Source: Chryseobacterium sp. LJ668 (GTDB lineage: Bacteria > Bacteroidota > Bacteroidia > Flavobacteriales > Weeksellaceae). Taken from it: a DNA stretch of 64,000 bases. Below, one piece after another: positions 51,601 through 61,691 of the stretch (the first letter of the stretch is position 1; each line of letters opens with the position of its first letter). Under the pieces are notes generated by a model. It saw only the letters and a program-made list of their open reading frames with translations. It did no database searches and was not told the origin of the DNA. Location: positions 1,178,001-1,242,000 of the forward strand of contig NZ_CP080443.1 in NCBI RefSeq assembly GCF_019613955.1, given 5' to 3'. The position numbers and the translations under genes were made by a program.

Positions 51601-53133
51601 TTAAGGGAAAGTTACTCCTGAATATTTATTAGGATCAACCTGTGGCAAGGTCGATTTATACTTCATATTGATTGCTTTGATAAATTCGTTGGCAACAATT
51701 GCATAACCTCTACCCGTAAGATGCACTCCGTCTAGTGAGAAAGTTCCTCCTGTGACAAACTTCGCTGTGTATCTTACTCCGTCAAATGAAATTCCTGATT
51801 GTCCGTTCAGCTCAACCATTTTTTTATTTGCATCAACAAAAGCTAATCCGTATGTATCTGCTAATGTTTTGATTGAAGTGTTATAAGCATCAACTGCAGT
51901 TTTTACTGATGCAGCCTCTATTTTTGTAAGTACGTGCTGGTTTTGTAAAGGATATGAAATTCCGTAAACATTGATTGAAGCAGGAGCTCCCGGAGCAGTA
52001 GTTCCTATAACACCTCGTGTAGTTAGCAGGATATAATCTTCTGCTGTGGTCTGTCTCGCCTGTCCGTAGATCTGTCCAAAAGCTGTAGCTGTTGGAAGCC
52101 CTAAAGATGGTGTAAGTGCTGCAGTTAGCTGAACACTTAGATCAGGTAGAGAAGTATCTTTAATCAAAACAGGGTTTGAAGAAGTTGCTGAAAGAAGATT
52201 AATTCTGGTTCCTGCACCAAAAGCTGTTAAAGCCTGTTTTAGCGGTCCGTATAAACTTGCATTTAAAGTTGTAAGGTTGGCGCCTAAAGCTGCTGGAGTA
52301 ACCGGATTATATGGCACTGTCGTGAAATAAGGAATAGATGTTACATAAGGAATATTTGCAATAACTCCTTTTGTTGTTCCACCTGCCTTTAATTTATCAA
52401 GACCGGTTTTAATCGCTGCTGCAACAACATTTGGATCTGAAATATCATTAGATCCGTACGTAGCAGGATTAATGTTTCCGGTTTGGTTTACACCTAATCC
52501 ACCACTGGTAGCATAGCTTAAAACATCATTATTACCAATCCAATAAGAAAAGAATGTCGGTTTTTTCAATACCGCATCATCAACAATGCTTGAAGTTGTG
52601 CTTGTAGAAAACCTCACATAATAAGGATTTGCCGTTCCTGTCAAAACTCCTGCGATATTTCCGTAACCAGGTGCTATTAAATGAAATGATTTCGCTCCCG
52701 GCACACCAAAGTTATTTAAAGCTCCTGTCACTTTGTTTGAAATATTAGTAGTTGGGTTTCCTGCAACATTCTCAATTACAGGAGAACCATTTACAAAAGC
52801 CTTAATATACAGCTTTGTAGCCTGAATAGGAGTTGTTCCTAATAGCAATCCTCCATTATTGTCTGCCATCAAAGGCTGAACAAAGTTTCCTCCACCGGCT
52901 AATTTCATTTGTCCGGCAATTATATTAGGATAAGATTCGTTCTGCCCATTAATATATAATGCATTATCTCTGTAGCCTGAAGTCAGTGAATTCCCTAAAG
53001 AAACGTAATTAGAAAAATCTGCTTCACCTTTTGTGACAACAATGTCTTGTACGTCTGTATCAAAATCTGTTTCGCAACTTATTGTAAAAAACAGTGCAGA
53101 AACAGCCAATGTAGATATTATTATTTTTTTCAT
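51601..53133 (-). CDS. SGNH/GDSL-type hydrolase lipoprotein
   Basis: The 510-residue lipoprotein (lipobox 'FTISC') has SGNH blocks: 'SLGNSLTSGYRD' (block I Ser), 'WIGNNDVLSY' (block III Asn) and 'FSLDGVHLTGRGYAIVAN' (block V Asp-His). It is an esterase or lipase at the outer membrane. It is 10 bp after a FadL-type porin gene, suggesting the pair releases and imports fatty acids. Confidence 0.85.
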   Translation of the reverse strand: MKKIIISTLAVSALFFTISCETDFDTDVQDIVVTKGEADFSNYVSLGNSLTSGYRDNALYINGQNESYPNIIAGQMKLAGGGNFVQPLMADNNGGLLLGTTPIQATKLYIKAFVNGSPVIENVAGNPTTNISNKVTGALNNFGVPGAKSFHLIAPGYGNIAGVLTGTANPYYVRFSTSTTSSIVDDAVLKKPTFFSYWIGNNDVLSYATSGGLGVNQTGNINPATYGSNDISDPNVVAAAIKTGLDKLKAGGTTKGVIANIPYVTSIPYFTTVPYNPVTPAALGANLTTLNASLYGPLKQALTAFGAGTRINLLSATSSNPVLIKDTSLPDLSVQLTAALTPSLGLPTATAFGQIYGQARQTTAEDYILLTTRGVIGTTAPGAPASINVYGISYPLQNQHVLTKIEAASVKTAVDAYNTSIKTLADTYGLAFVDANKKMVELNGQSGISFDGVRYTAKFVTGGTFSLDGVHLTGRGYAIVANEFIKAINMKYKSTLPQVDPNKYSGVTFP

Positions 53134-53143
53134 ATAAATTCAA

Positions 53144-54388
53144 TTAAAAAGGATTGTACGATAAACCTAGACCGAAATAGAATGCTTTAGCTTTTGCCTG
53201 GCCATAAAAGCCAAGATAATCGTTTTTCACATCTCTGCTCTGAGGCATTACATACCCACCGGCTACATCAACGCCGAATTGTTTAAATTTAAACCCTAAA
53301 CCACCTGTAAGTACGAAAGAATCGAAAGAAGGTGTCTCAGGAATAAAGTTTTCATCTGAATAAGGAGACTCATCATAATAAGCACCCAAACGACCAAATA
53401 CCATGTTGCTAAACATATATTGTGTACCTAATCTGACCGTTTTAGAATTTTTAAAGTTTTTTGGTGCAACAAGTACCGTAGGATCTGCCTGATTTCCAAT
53501 TGGTGCATTGGCAAAATCTAATGTCAATTTGCTGTATCTAGACCATCCATGGTAATTAAAATCTGCTGAAACCAACCATTTCGGAGTTACATTGTATGTT
53601 AAACCTATTGTATACTCTTCAACCAAAGGCAATGTTGCTGTAAAATTATCCTGACCGGCAGAATTTAATCCCAATAATCCGTTAACAGTATTTTGTGCCG
53701 GAACTGTAAATGTTGCAGTCCCTTGTTTAGCTTTCATATCAACCGGTGAACGGTATGCTATACTTACATCAAGTTTTGGATCTGGTCTGAAATAAAAACC
53801 GAAACCATAACCGTGGCCACTTGCTTTTTCATCATTAATATTAACAGTTCCTCCAAACTGCGTCACAGCTTTATCCCAATCTACAGTTCCTCTCGCATAT
53901 ATATAACTTGCTCCGAAAGACAACCAGTCTGCCATCTTCACAGAAACCATCGGTTGGAAATAAAAGCTCTTTAATTCAAGCTTTTGTACCATTTCTCTTC
54001 CTTCCCAATCGTAAGGATATTGAATAGTACTTCCGAAAGGAGTTGTAAAACTGAAACCAATCGATAATTTGTCGATAGGCTTGTACGCAATCGCAGCATA
54101 AATTGGTGTTCCGATAGGATTATCTGATTCTGTACTCTGTAAAGTATTTAGATTTTGAAAAGTAACTTTATTACTTGCTCCGAAACCTCCTGCAACAATA
54201 CTCAGTTTAGAAGGGATGAATGACATACCCGCCGGATTAAAGAATGCAACACTCGCATCTTCGGCATGAGCACTCGTATGTGCCATTGCCAATTGCTTTA
54301 CCCCTTGAAGAGAAACTCTGAAGCCTCCTGCATAAGATAGAACCCCAGCCAACAAGGCAGTTGATACCAATATTTTTTTCATAGACAT
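53144..54388 (-). CDS. OmpP1/FadL-type outer-membrane transporter
   Basis: The 414-residue beta-barrel has a signal peptide ('MKKILVSTALLAGVLSYAGG'). The FadL N-terminal hatch motif is 'AHAEDASVAFFNPAGMSFI' and the terminal aromatic is 'GLGLSYNPF'. It probably takes up long-chain fatty acids or other hydrophobics. Start M1 or M3. Confidence 0.9.
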   Translation of the reverse strand: MSMKKILVSTALLAGVLSYAGGFRVSLQGVKQLAMAHTSAHAEDASVAFFNPAGMSFIPSKLSIVAGGFGASNKVTFQNLNTLQSTESDNPIGTPIYAAIAYKPIDKLSIGFSFTTPFGSTIQYPYDWEGREMVQKLELKSFYFQPMVSVKMADWLSFGASYIYARGTVDWDKAVTQFGGTVNINDEKASGHGYGFGFYFRPDPKLDVSIAYRSPVDMKAKQGTATFTVPAQNTVNGLLGLNSAGQDNFTATLPLVEEYTIGLTYNVTPKWLVSADFNYHGWSRYSKLTLDFANAPIGNQADPTVLVAPKNFKNSKTVRLGTQYMFSNMVFGRLGAYYDESPYSDENFIPETPSFDSFVLTGGLGFKFKQFGVDVAGGYVMPQSRDVKNDYLGFYGQAKAKAFYFGLGLSYNPF

Positions 54389-54630
54389 TTATTATATAAT
54401 CCAAATATAAAATTATTTTGATTACACTTGTTAATTATTCTTAATATTTTAAACATTACCTTAAAAGAAAATTATGTTTAAAATAACACTTTGTATAAGT
54501 CAACGCTTAAGTGACTATTTATAAATGCTTTAGAGAATTAAAAACTATTGCGATTTGATAATGTTTAAGATTAAACATTTAACAAAATAAAGATTTAGTA
54601 TTTTTGGAATTGTGTAAAGATAAAAATCAA

Positions 54631-54638
54631 TAAATTTG
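54631..54638 (+). promoter_or_regulatory. -7 box TAAATTTG of the ricT operon
   Basis: Perfect TAnnTTTG match, 23 bp before the ricT ATG. The rest of the 273-bp gap is AT-rich with no clear structure. Confidence 0.65.
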
Positions 54639-54661
54639 CAAGATTAAATAAATTATAATAT

Positions 54662-56125
54662 ATGAGTTGTGGATGCAAAACATCCGGCGATTCTGCACAT
54701 TCTTGCGGAACGAAATCCGCGAATGGCTGTGAAAGTGTAAATACCTGTGGTAATAGTTATAAATTAAGTGTTTTCGATTGGTTATCTAATGTACAAAACC
54801 CAGCATCTAACCGATGCGACTTTGTGGAAGTTAGGTTTAAAAATGACCGAAAATCGTTTTATAAAAATGTAAATAATATCCCTTTACATATAGGTAGTGT
54901 AGTAACAGTAGAATCTAGCCCCGGACACGATGTAGGTGTGGTAAGTCTCTCAGGAGAACTGGTAAAAATTCAGATGAAAAAGAAAAGATTTTCAACTGAG
55001 GACCCACTTAAAATATACAGACTGGCTAACCAAAAAGACATTGAAGTCTGGCAGGAAGCAAGAAAAAAAGAAGAAACCGTAAAGGTTGACGCCCGAAAAA
55101 TATCTCACAGATTAGGTCTTGAAATGAAGATCACTGATGTGGAATATCAGGGCGACGGATCAAAAGTCACATTTTATTACACGGCAGATAACCGTGTTGA
55201 TTTCAGAATGTTGATCAAGGAGTTTGCTGGAACTTTCAGAACCAAAATCGATATGAAACAAATTGGTTTCAGACAGGAAGCCGCAAAAATCGGCGGAATT
55301 GGTTCTTGTGGAAGAGAACTGTGCTGTTCAACATGGTTAACAGATTTCAGATCAGTCAACACTAATGTAGCACGATATCAACAACTTAGCATCAATCCTC
55401 AGAAACTGGCAGGACAATGCGGAAAATTGAAATGTTGTTTAAATTACGAATTAGACAGTTATTTGGATGCATTAAGTCATTTTCCATCGTCCTCAACAAT
55501 GTTGGACACTGAAAAAGGTAGAGCTTTCTGCATTAAAATTGACGTTTTCAAAAAGAAAATGTGGTTTGCATACGTTGACAGTTCAATGGCCTGGTATGAT
55601 TTCGATATCGATTTAGTTAAAAAACTGATTGCTCAAAACAAAAAAGGAGAAAGAATACTTCCGCTTGAAGAGTTGAAAGTTCCGGATATCGCTTTACCTA
55701 GTGTAGATCTTATTCAGGAGAACAGTGTAGATAGATTTGAGAAGAAAAACAGAGGAGGTTTCAACAAAAACAGGAATCAAAATCCAAATCAGGGTCAAAA
55801 CCCAAATCAAAACAGACCGAATAACAATCAGGGACCAAGAAACCGTCCGGAAAGGACTGACAGAAATGACAGACCTCAAAAAACGGAGCGTTCTACTGGT
55901 GAAAGGCCCGTAAATTCTGAACGACCGAAAAATACAAATCCCAACGCAAAACCTAACCCGAACCAAAACCCAAATCAAAGACAGCCAAAGCCTCAACAGA
56001 CGCAACAGCCAAAGATTCAGGTAGAAAAAGCCGAGGCAGATTTAAATTCGGAGCAGAAACCACAACAACCTCCGAAAAAGAAATTTAAAAAGAAATTTCC
56101 TCCCAAAAAAGATAATAATGTATAA
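54662..56125 (+). CDS. ricT: RicT/PSP1-domain protein (YaaT-like)
   Basis: The 487-residue protein has a Cys-rich N-terminus ('MSCGCKTSGDSAHSCG'), a PSP1 domain (about 90-270) and the Fe-S-type cysteines in 'GSCGRELCCSTWL' and 'CGKLKCCLNYE'. The C-terminal 120 residues are low-complexity Asn/Pro/Gln/Arg, reminiscent of RNA-binding tails. RicT in Firmicutes partners RNase Y; the Bacteroidota role is less clear. It overlaps gldH by 8 bp. Confidence 0.85.
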   Translation: MSCGCKTSGDSAHSCGTKSANGCESVNTCGNSYKLSVFDWLSNVQNPASNRCDFVEVRFKNDRKSFYKNVNNIPLHIGSVVTVESSPGHDVGVVSLSGELVKIQMKKKRFSTEDPLKIYRLANQKDIEVWQEARKKEETVKVDARKISHRLGLEMKITDVEYQGDGSKVTFYYTADNRVDFRMLIKEFAGTFRTKIDMKQIGFRQEAAKIGGIGSCGRELCCSTWLTDFRSVNTNVARYQQLSINPQKLAGQCGKLKCCLNYELDSYLDALSHFPSSSTMLDTEKGRAFCIKIDVFKKKMWFAYVDSSMAWYDFDIDLVKKLIAQNKKGERILPLEELKVPDIALPSVDLIQENSVDRFEKKNRGGFNKNRNQNPNQGQNPNQNRPNNNQGPRNRPERTDRNDRPQKTERSTGERPVNSERPKNTNPNAKPNPNQNPNQRQPKPQQTQQPKIQVEKAEADLNSEQKPQQPPKKKFKKKFPPKKDNNV

Positions 56126-56579
56126 AGTTCTAGGGATATTAATGCTTGTTTTTTTTGTAGGATGCAGCACTTCAGGTGAAGATGTTATGATGAATCCTAT
56201 TAATAATAAATGGGGTAAAAAAGCCGAACAGAAATTTAAGCTTGAGGTTACAGATCCGCAAAATCCCAAAAATATTATATTTGTGGTAAGAAATAATAAC
56301 GAATATCCTTACAGCAATATAAGATTTATTGTTAATTTTAAAAGTCCTAAAAGCAAAATATCTCAAACGGACACGCTGAACTATATTTTAGCAAAACCAA
56401 ACGGAGAGTGGCTGGGAACAGGATTTGGAGAAACGAAGGAAACGTTATTTCAATATAAAACAAACTTTAAATTTCCTGAGAAAGGAACCTATGAAGTGGG
56501 CATATTGCAGGCAATGAGAAATGACAACCTAAAAGGAATTGAAGATATAGGTATAAAAGTAGAAACGGCTAAACCGTAA
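56118..56579 (+). CDS. gldH: Gliding motility lipoprotein GldH
   Basis: The 153-residue lipoprotein (lipobox 'FVGCS') shows the GldH beta-sandwich pattern ('FVVRNNNEYPYSNIRFIVNF', 'GEWLGTGFGETKETLF'). GldH is part of the flavobacterial gliding/type IX machinery. Located between ricT and PBP1A, as in many Flavobacteriia. Confidence 0.88.
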   Translation: MYKVLGILMLVFFVGCSTSGEDVMMNPINNKWGKKAEQKFKLEVTDPQNPKNIIFVVRNNNEYPYSNIRFIVNFKSPKSKISQTDTLNYILAKPNGEWLGTGFGETKETLFQYKTNFKFPEKGTYEVGILQAMRNDNLKGIEDIGIKVETAKP

Positions 56580-56585
56580 TTATAC

Positions 56586-58964
56586 ATGGAAGTAAACAAT
56601 CAAAATACAGGAAACAAAGGAAAAACTTTTCCGCTTCCTCCTAAAAAGAACAAAGGTTCTGCATGGAAAAAATGGGTTAGAATCATTTGGATCGGTTTTA
56701 TTGCAGCAGTTTTAGGAATTTCAGGACTTTTCTTTTCGGTATCCCAGGGTTTTCTTGGAGATATGCCGGATGTAAAAGAACTGGAGAATCCGGATATTTA
56801 TGCCGCATCTGAAATTATCTCTTCGGACGGAGTGGTTTTAGGTAAATTTGAAAAAGAAAAAACTAAACCCATCACGTATCAAAAACTTCCGCCACATCTT
56901 ATTTATGCTCTTTACGCAAAAGAAGATGAGCGCTTTAAAGAACACTCTGGGGTAGATCTACAATCTGTTGCCAGAGCAGTAGTTTATGGAGGTTCAAGAG
57001 GTGGAGGTTCTACCATTACTCAGCAGCTTGCCAAATTATTATTTACAGGAGGGGCCTCTCAAAATAAAATACAAAGAGCCTTCCAAAAACTTAAAGAGTG
57101 GGTTGTAGCGGTAAGTCTTGAAAAAAGATATACGAAGGAAGAAATCATTACACTCTACTTTAATAAGTTCACATTCGGAAACAATGCCAGTGGAATTGAA
57201 ATGGCATCAAAGATATATTTTAATAAAAGCACGACACAATTAACTTTACCAGAATCTGCAATGTTTGTAGCAATGCTCGAAGCACCTACAGCAAATAATC
57301 CATTGAGACATCCTGAGAGAGCAAAAGAAAGACGCAATGTTGTGCTTGAGCAAATGCTGAAAACCCAATACATCGACCAGGCTACATATGATAAGGCTGC
57401 CGCATCTGAAATTAGGTTAGATTATCATCCTATAAAAGATGTCACAGAAGGATATTCTGCCTATTTTAAATCATATTTGAAAAAAGAAATAGACAAATAT
57501 CTGGAAGATTATGAAAAAGAAAAAGGTAAACAACTTAACCTATATAAAGATGGTTTAAAAATTTACGTAACTCTTGATTCAAAAATGCAGCAATATGCTG
57601 AAGAGTCTATCAAGGAACACTTGACAGACCTTCAGAAGAGATTTGATGCAGAACAGAGAGGAAGAAAAAACAGACCTTTCTATTATCTTAATGACAAACA
57701 GGCCAATGCTGTAATGATGCAGGCTGTGAGAAGAACCGGCCGTTACAAGCAACTAACTGCAAATAACGTCCCCGAAGATTCTATCATGATGGAGTTTCAT
57801 AAACCTATAAAAATGTCTCGTTTTACATGGGATGGAGAAGAGGAAGTTGAAATGTCTCCTTGGGATTCTATCAGATGGCACAAGCAGATCGCACAAGCCG
57901 GCTTGATGTCTGTAGCACCTGGAACTGGCGAAATAAAAGCTTGGGTAGGTGGTATCGACTGGCAGCATTTCCAGTATGATCACATCAAGCAGGGAAAAAG
58001 ACAGGTGGGATCTACGTTTAAGCCATTTGTTTACGCTACGGCAATTATGAAATTAGGTTTAACACCTTGTTCTACTATATCCAATGCAAGTTTTAACAAA
58101 GGAAGTTACCATGTGCCGGGAAGAGGCGGAATGCTTACTCTGAAAAATGCATTGGCTCAATCACAAAACCCTGTTGCACTAAGACTTGCTGAGATGACGG
58201 GAACTCAAAGCGTTATACAGACGGCAAGAGACTTAGGAGTGACTCAGGAAATCTCTACCAGCTTACCGATGGCATTGGGAGCCTCCGATATCACCATTTA
58301 CGAAATGGTGGGAGCATACAGTACTTTTGCCAACTACGGAAACTACAATAAACCGGAAATGATCTGGAGAATTGAAGATGCTAACGGAAGAGTTATTAAA
58401 GAAGTTAATGGAGAACCGAAAGAAGTGATGAACCCTAACTACGCATACACGATGATTGAATTGATGAAAGGTGTTGCACAGTTTGGTACAGCTTCAGGAG
58501 AACTTGGTAGAAAGGGAATATCAAAAGATATAGAAATTGCGGGCAAAACAGGCACTACACAGAACAACTCAGATGGTTGGTTCATGGGGATCACTCCAAA
58601 ACTCGCTACAGGAGCCTGGGTTGGCTGGGAAGACAGAGCTACCCACTTCTACGGAACCGGTGAAGGACAGGGAGCTAAAATGGCATTGCCGATTTGGGCC
58701 ATTTTTATGAAAAAAGTATGGGCAGATAAATCCCTCAAGATCTCACCTGAAGATAAATTTGTAAAACCGGGCGACTGGAAAGACGGATGTACCAATCTCC
58801 AGGGATTAGGCGGCGGATATGGTGATGACGGCGGATTGCAAACCATTGATGAAATCAAAAACCCAAGACCATCAGATCCTACACCTAAAAACAATTCGGG
58901 TAAGAAAGACGAAAACGTCAACGAAAATCTGAATACCGGTGAAGATATAGATTTTAATAAGTAA
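56586..58964 (+). CDS. Penicillin-binding protein 1A (bifunctional)
   Basis: The 792-residue class A PBP has one N-terminal membrane segment. The GT51 glycosyltransferase domain shows 'YAKEDERFKEHSGVDLQSVA' and 'GGSTITQQLAKLLF'. The transpeptidase domain shows 'GSTFKPF' (SxxK), 'SQNP' (SxN) and 'KTGTTQN' (KTG). The Asn-rich tail is flexible. Confidence 0.94.
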   Translation: MEVNNQNTGNKGKTFPLPPKKNKGSAWKKWVRIIWIGFIAAVLGISGLFFSVSQGFLGDMPDVKELENPDIYAASEIISSDGVVLGKFEKEKTKPITYQKLPPHLIYALYAKEDERFKEHSGVDLQSVARAVVYGGSRGGGSTITQQLAKLLFTGGASQNKIQRAFQKLKEWVVAVSLEKRYTKEEIITLYFNKFTFGNNASGIEMASKIYFNKSTTQLTLPESAMFVAMLEAPTANNPLRHPERAKERRNVVLEQMLKTQYIDQATYDKAAASEIRLDYHPIKDVTEGYSAYFKSYLKKEIDKYLEDYEKEKGKQLNLYKDGLKIYVTLDSKMQQYAEESIKEHLTDLQKRFDAEQRGRKNRPFYYLNDKQANAVMMQAVRRTGRYKQLTANNVPEDSIMMEFHKPIKMSRFTWDGEEEVEMSPWDSIRWHKQIAQAGLMSVAPGTGEIKAWVGGIDWQHFQYDHIKQGKRQVGSTFKPFVYATAIMKLGLTPCSTISNASFNKGSYHVPGRGGMLTLKNALAQSQNPVALRLAEMTGTQSVIQTARDLGVTQEISTSLPMALGASDITIYEMVGAYSTFANYGNYNKPEMIWRIEDANGRVIKEVNGEPKEVMNPNYAYTMIELMKGVAQFGTASGELGRKGISKDIEIAGKTGTTQNNSDGWFMGITPKLATGAWVGWEDRATHFYGTGEGQGAKMALPIWAIFMKKVWADKSLKISPEDKFVKPGDWKDGCTNLQGLGGGYGDDGGLQTIDEIKNPRPSDPTPKNNSGKKDENVNENLNTGEDIDFNK

Positions 58965-58981
58965 ATTATAATAATCATTAT

Positions 58982-59013
58982 AAGACCTTTCAATCATTGG
59001 AAGGTCTTTTTTT
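58982..59013 (+). terminator. Terminator of the PBP1A operon
   Basis: AAGACCTT/AAGGTCTT stem with T-run. Confidence 0.9.
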
Positions 59014-59038
59014 GACCCCTTTTTAATATATTTGAAAT

Positions 59039-60580
59039 ATGAATCTTAAGAATATCAAGCAGCCTTTCATAGAAAACTTTCCAGGAGATTTTTCAAAAAA
59101 TCCTATTCAAAGAAACACTCCGAAAGTTCTTTTTTCAACCATCGATCCTGTTGGGTTTGATGATCCGAAACTGATTGTTTTTAATGAAAAGCTTTCAGAA
59201 GAAATAGGCCTGGGAAAATTCGATAACAGCGATCTTGATTTTCTTGTAGGAAATAATTTACCTGAAAACATAAAAACTTACGCCACCGCCTACGCCGGAC
59301 ATCAATTTGGTAACTGGGCAGGGCAATTGGGAGACGGAAGAGCCATTATCGCCGGAGAAATAAAAAATAGTGAGGGACAAAAAACTGAAATTCAATGGAA
59401 AGGAGCAGGTGCAACACCCTATTCCAGGCATGCTGACGGAAGAGCAGTTTTAAGATCCTCCGTTCGAGAATATTTAATGAGCGAAGCAATGCATCATTTA
59501 GGAATTCCCACAACAAGGGGTCTTAGTCTTTGTCTGACGGGAGAAGATGTAGTTCGTGACATCATGTACAGCGGAAATCCACAGGAAGAAAAAGGTGCAG
59601 TGGTTGTAAGAACTGCAGAAAGTTTTTTACGCTTTGGGCATTTTGAACTGATGTCTGCTCAAAAAGAAATTGACACATTACAGAAACTCACTGATTTTAC
59701 GATTAAAAACTATTTCCCTGAAATTATTTCGGAAGGCGAACAAAAATACAAAGACTTTTTCCAATCCGTTTGTACTAAAACTGCAGATTTAATGGTTGAA
59801 TGGTTCAGGGTTGGTTTTGTACATGGCGTGATGAATACCGATAATATGTCGATTCTAGGTCTGACGATTGACTACGGTCCGTTTTCGATGACGGATGAAT
59901 ATGATCTGAATTTTACTCCAAACACAACAGATTTACCCGGAAGAAGGTATGCTTTTGGCAAACAAGGACAAATTTCACAATGGAATCTTTGGCAGCTAGC
60001 CAATGCTCTTTTTGCATTAATTAAAGATGAAAAATTTCTGGAAGACACTTTAAATTCTTATGGAACATATTTTTGGGAGTCACACGACAAAATGCTCTGC
60101 AAAAAATTTGGTTTTGATCAGCTCTTAGAATCTGATGAAGAATTTTTCACCAACTGGCAGGGTCTAATGCAGGAACTTCAGCTGGATTATACCTTATTCT
60201 TTAATGTATTAGAAAAGTTGGATGTTGTTTCTGATTTAAAGGCAGAGTTTGAAAAAGTTTCCTATATTGTTTTAGATAATGCTAAATTAAAGAAACTGGA
60301 GAATTTTATACAGCTCTTTAAAAATAGATCAGAAAAAAATACTATTTCAAAAGAAGAATCTTCAAGCCTTATGAAGAAAACGAATCCGAAATTTCTTTTG
60401 AGAAACTATCTATTATTTGAATGTATAGAAGAAATTAGCAACGGAAAAACTGAAATGCTTGAAAAATTAACTTCAGCTTTAGAAGATCCTTATGAAGAAA
60501 TCTTCCCTGAATTCTCTGTGAAAAGGCCTTCCGGATATGATGATATCAGTGGATGTTCGATGTTGTCTTGTAGCTCGTGA
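59039..60580 (+). CDS. selO: SelO/YdiU-family protein adenylyltransferase
   Basis: The 513-residue pseudokinase-fold enzyme transfers AMP to Ser/Thr/Tyr of redox-linked proteins. It has 'YAGHQFGNWAGQLGDGRA', 'WKGAGATPYSRHADGRAVLRSS' type core (split: 'TPYSRHADGRAVLRSS') and 'HGVMNTDNMSILGLTIDYGP'. The C-terminal end is 'GCSMLSCSS', a Cys version of the selenocysteine tail. Cytosolic. Confidence 0.93.
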   Translation: MNLKNIKQPFIENFPGDFSKNPIQRNTPKVLFSTIDPVGFDDPKLIVFNEKLSEEIGLGKFDNSDLDFLVGNNLPENIKTYATAYAGHQFGNWAGQLGDGRAIIAGEIKNSEGQKTEIQWKGAGATPYSRHADGRAVLRSSVREYLMSEAMHHLGIPTTRGLSLCLTGEDVVRDIMYSGNPQEEKGAVVVRTAESFLRFGHFELMSAQKEIDTLQKLTDFTIKNYFPEIISEGEQKYKDFFQSVCTKTADLMVEWFRVGFVHGVMNTDNMSILGLTIDYGPFSMTDEYDLNFTPNTTDLPGRRYAFGKQGQISQWNLWQLANALFALIKDEKFLEDTLNSYGTYFWESHDKMLCKKFGFDQLLESDEEFFTNWQGLMQELQLDYTLFFNVLEKLDVVSDLKAEFEKVSYIVLDNAKLKKLENFIQLFKNRSEKNTISKEESSSLMKKTNPKFLLRNYLLFECIEEISNGKTEMLEKLTSALEDPYEEIFPEFSVKRPSGYDDISGCSMLSCSS

Positions 60581-60664
60581 GTAGAAACATTAAACAAAAT
60601 TAAAATTTAACACAATAATTTGTCCCCGATACTATTTTATTACTAATTTTATAAAAATTTTTTT

Positions 60665-61612
60665 ATGAAAAAACTTCTACTGTCTGCACTTGCACTAACA
60701 ATAAGTGTATCTGCATATTCTCAAACTTTATTGGATGAAAGTTTTGAATCTTATACAAATTTTGCAATCACAGGATTTGGTGGATGGCAAACTTTGGATC
60801 TTGATTTACTAAATACATATACTGGAGGGGGACCTGTAGTTGGTGGCTCAACAATACCCTCTTGGACAGCTGGTTGGGCGAATGCGGGTCAACCAATGGC
60901 TTTTCAAATTTTCAATCTTTCGGCTAGTAATGCAACTAATAATGCTACAGCTACAGCTACCGATGAAGAGGTAAGAAACTTCTCGGCTCATACTGGGCAA
61001 AAGACAGCAGTATCTTGGGCAGGAGTTCCTGCAGCTGGAGTAACTTCTAATAATGACTGGTTAATTTCTCCTGCTATCACTTTAGGAGCAAGCAATAATA
61101 TTTTAACTTTGTGGGTAAAAGCATTATCACCAGCGTTTGTTGAAAGTTACAAGATAGGTGTTTATGTTGGTAGCGGTACTCCAACAAGTGCTGCGAATTT
61201 TACAATTATTTCCGGAGCAGCAGCTTTAACGGCACCATTTACTTGGCAGCAAGCTACCCAATCGTTAAATGCATATTCAGGACAGACTATAAGAATTGGA
61301 ATACAATACATGTCTTCTGATAAATACATGTTTATGGTTGATGATGTAAAAGTTACTACAGGAACACTTTCAACAGACGAAGTTTCAAAATCAAAAACGA
61401 GCAGCATCTACCCTAACCCAACAAAAGGAGAAATCAATATCAAAACTGATAAGAAAATAAAATCTTCTACAGTATTTGACCTTTCTGGTAAAGTGTTATT
61501 ACAGACTGATTCGCAAAAAGTAAATATCGGTTCTTTCACAAAAGGAACGTATTTGTTAAAAGTTGAATTTGCTGACGGAAGCACAAAAACTGAAAAAGTG
61601 ATTAAAGATTAA
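60665..61612 (+). CDS. Secreted choice-of-anchor J protein with T9SS type A sorting domain
   Basis: The 315-residue protein has a signal peptide ('MKKLLLSALALTISVSAYSQ') and a jelly-roll 'cleaved adhesin'-type domain ('LLDESFESYTN', 'NNDWLISPAITL', 'GIQYMSSDKYMFMVDDVKV'). A C-terminal Por-type sorting domain follows ('IYPNPTKGEINIKTDK' to 'KVIKD'). Secreted by the type IX system, as an adhesin or carbohydrate binder. Confidence 0.9.
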   Translation: MKKLLLSALALTISVSAYSQTLLDESFESYTNFAITGFGGWQTLDLDLLNTYTGGGPVVGGSTIPSWTAGWANAGQPMAFQIFNLSASNATNNATATATDEEVRNFSAHTGQKTAVSWAGVPAAGVTSNNDWLISPAITLGASNNILTLWVKALSPAFVESYKIGVYVGSGTPTSAANFTIISGAAALTAPFTWQQATQSLNAYSGQTIRIGIQYMSSDKYMFMVDDVKVTTGTLSTDEVSKSKTSSIYPNPTKGEINIKTDKKIKSSTVFDLSGKVLLQTDSQKVNIGSFTKGTYLLKVEFADGSTKTEKVIKD

Positions 61613-61638
61613 TTTAATTATTTTAACAATACATCAAA

Positions 61639-61664
61639 ACTCACCCTAAACGGTGAGTTTTTTT
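61639..61664 (+). terminator. Terminator of the T9SS cargo gene
   Basis: ACTCACC-ctaaac-GGTGAGT with T7. Confidence 0.9.
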
Positions 61665-61668
61665 ATTT

Positions 61669-61676
61669 TATTTTTG
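61669..61676 (+). promoter_or_regulatory. -7 box TATTTTTG of the frameshifted membrane gene
   Basis: TAnnTTTG match, 15 bp before the GTG start at 61692. Confidence 0.55.
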
Positions 61677-61691
61677 CAAAAAATTACAACC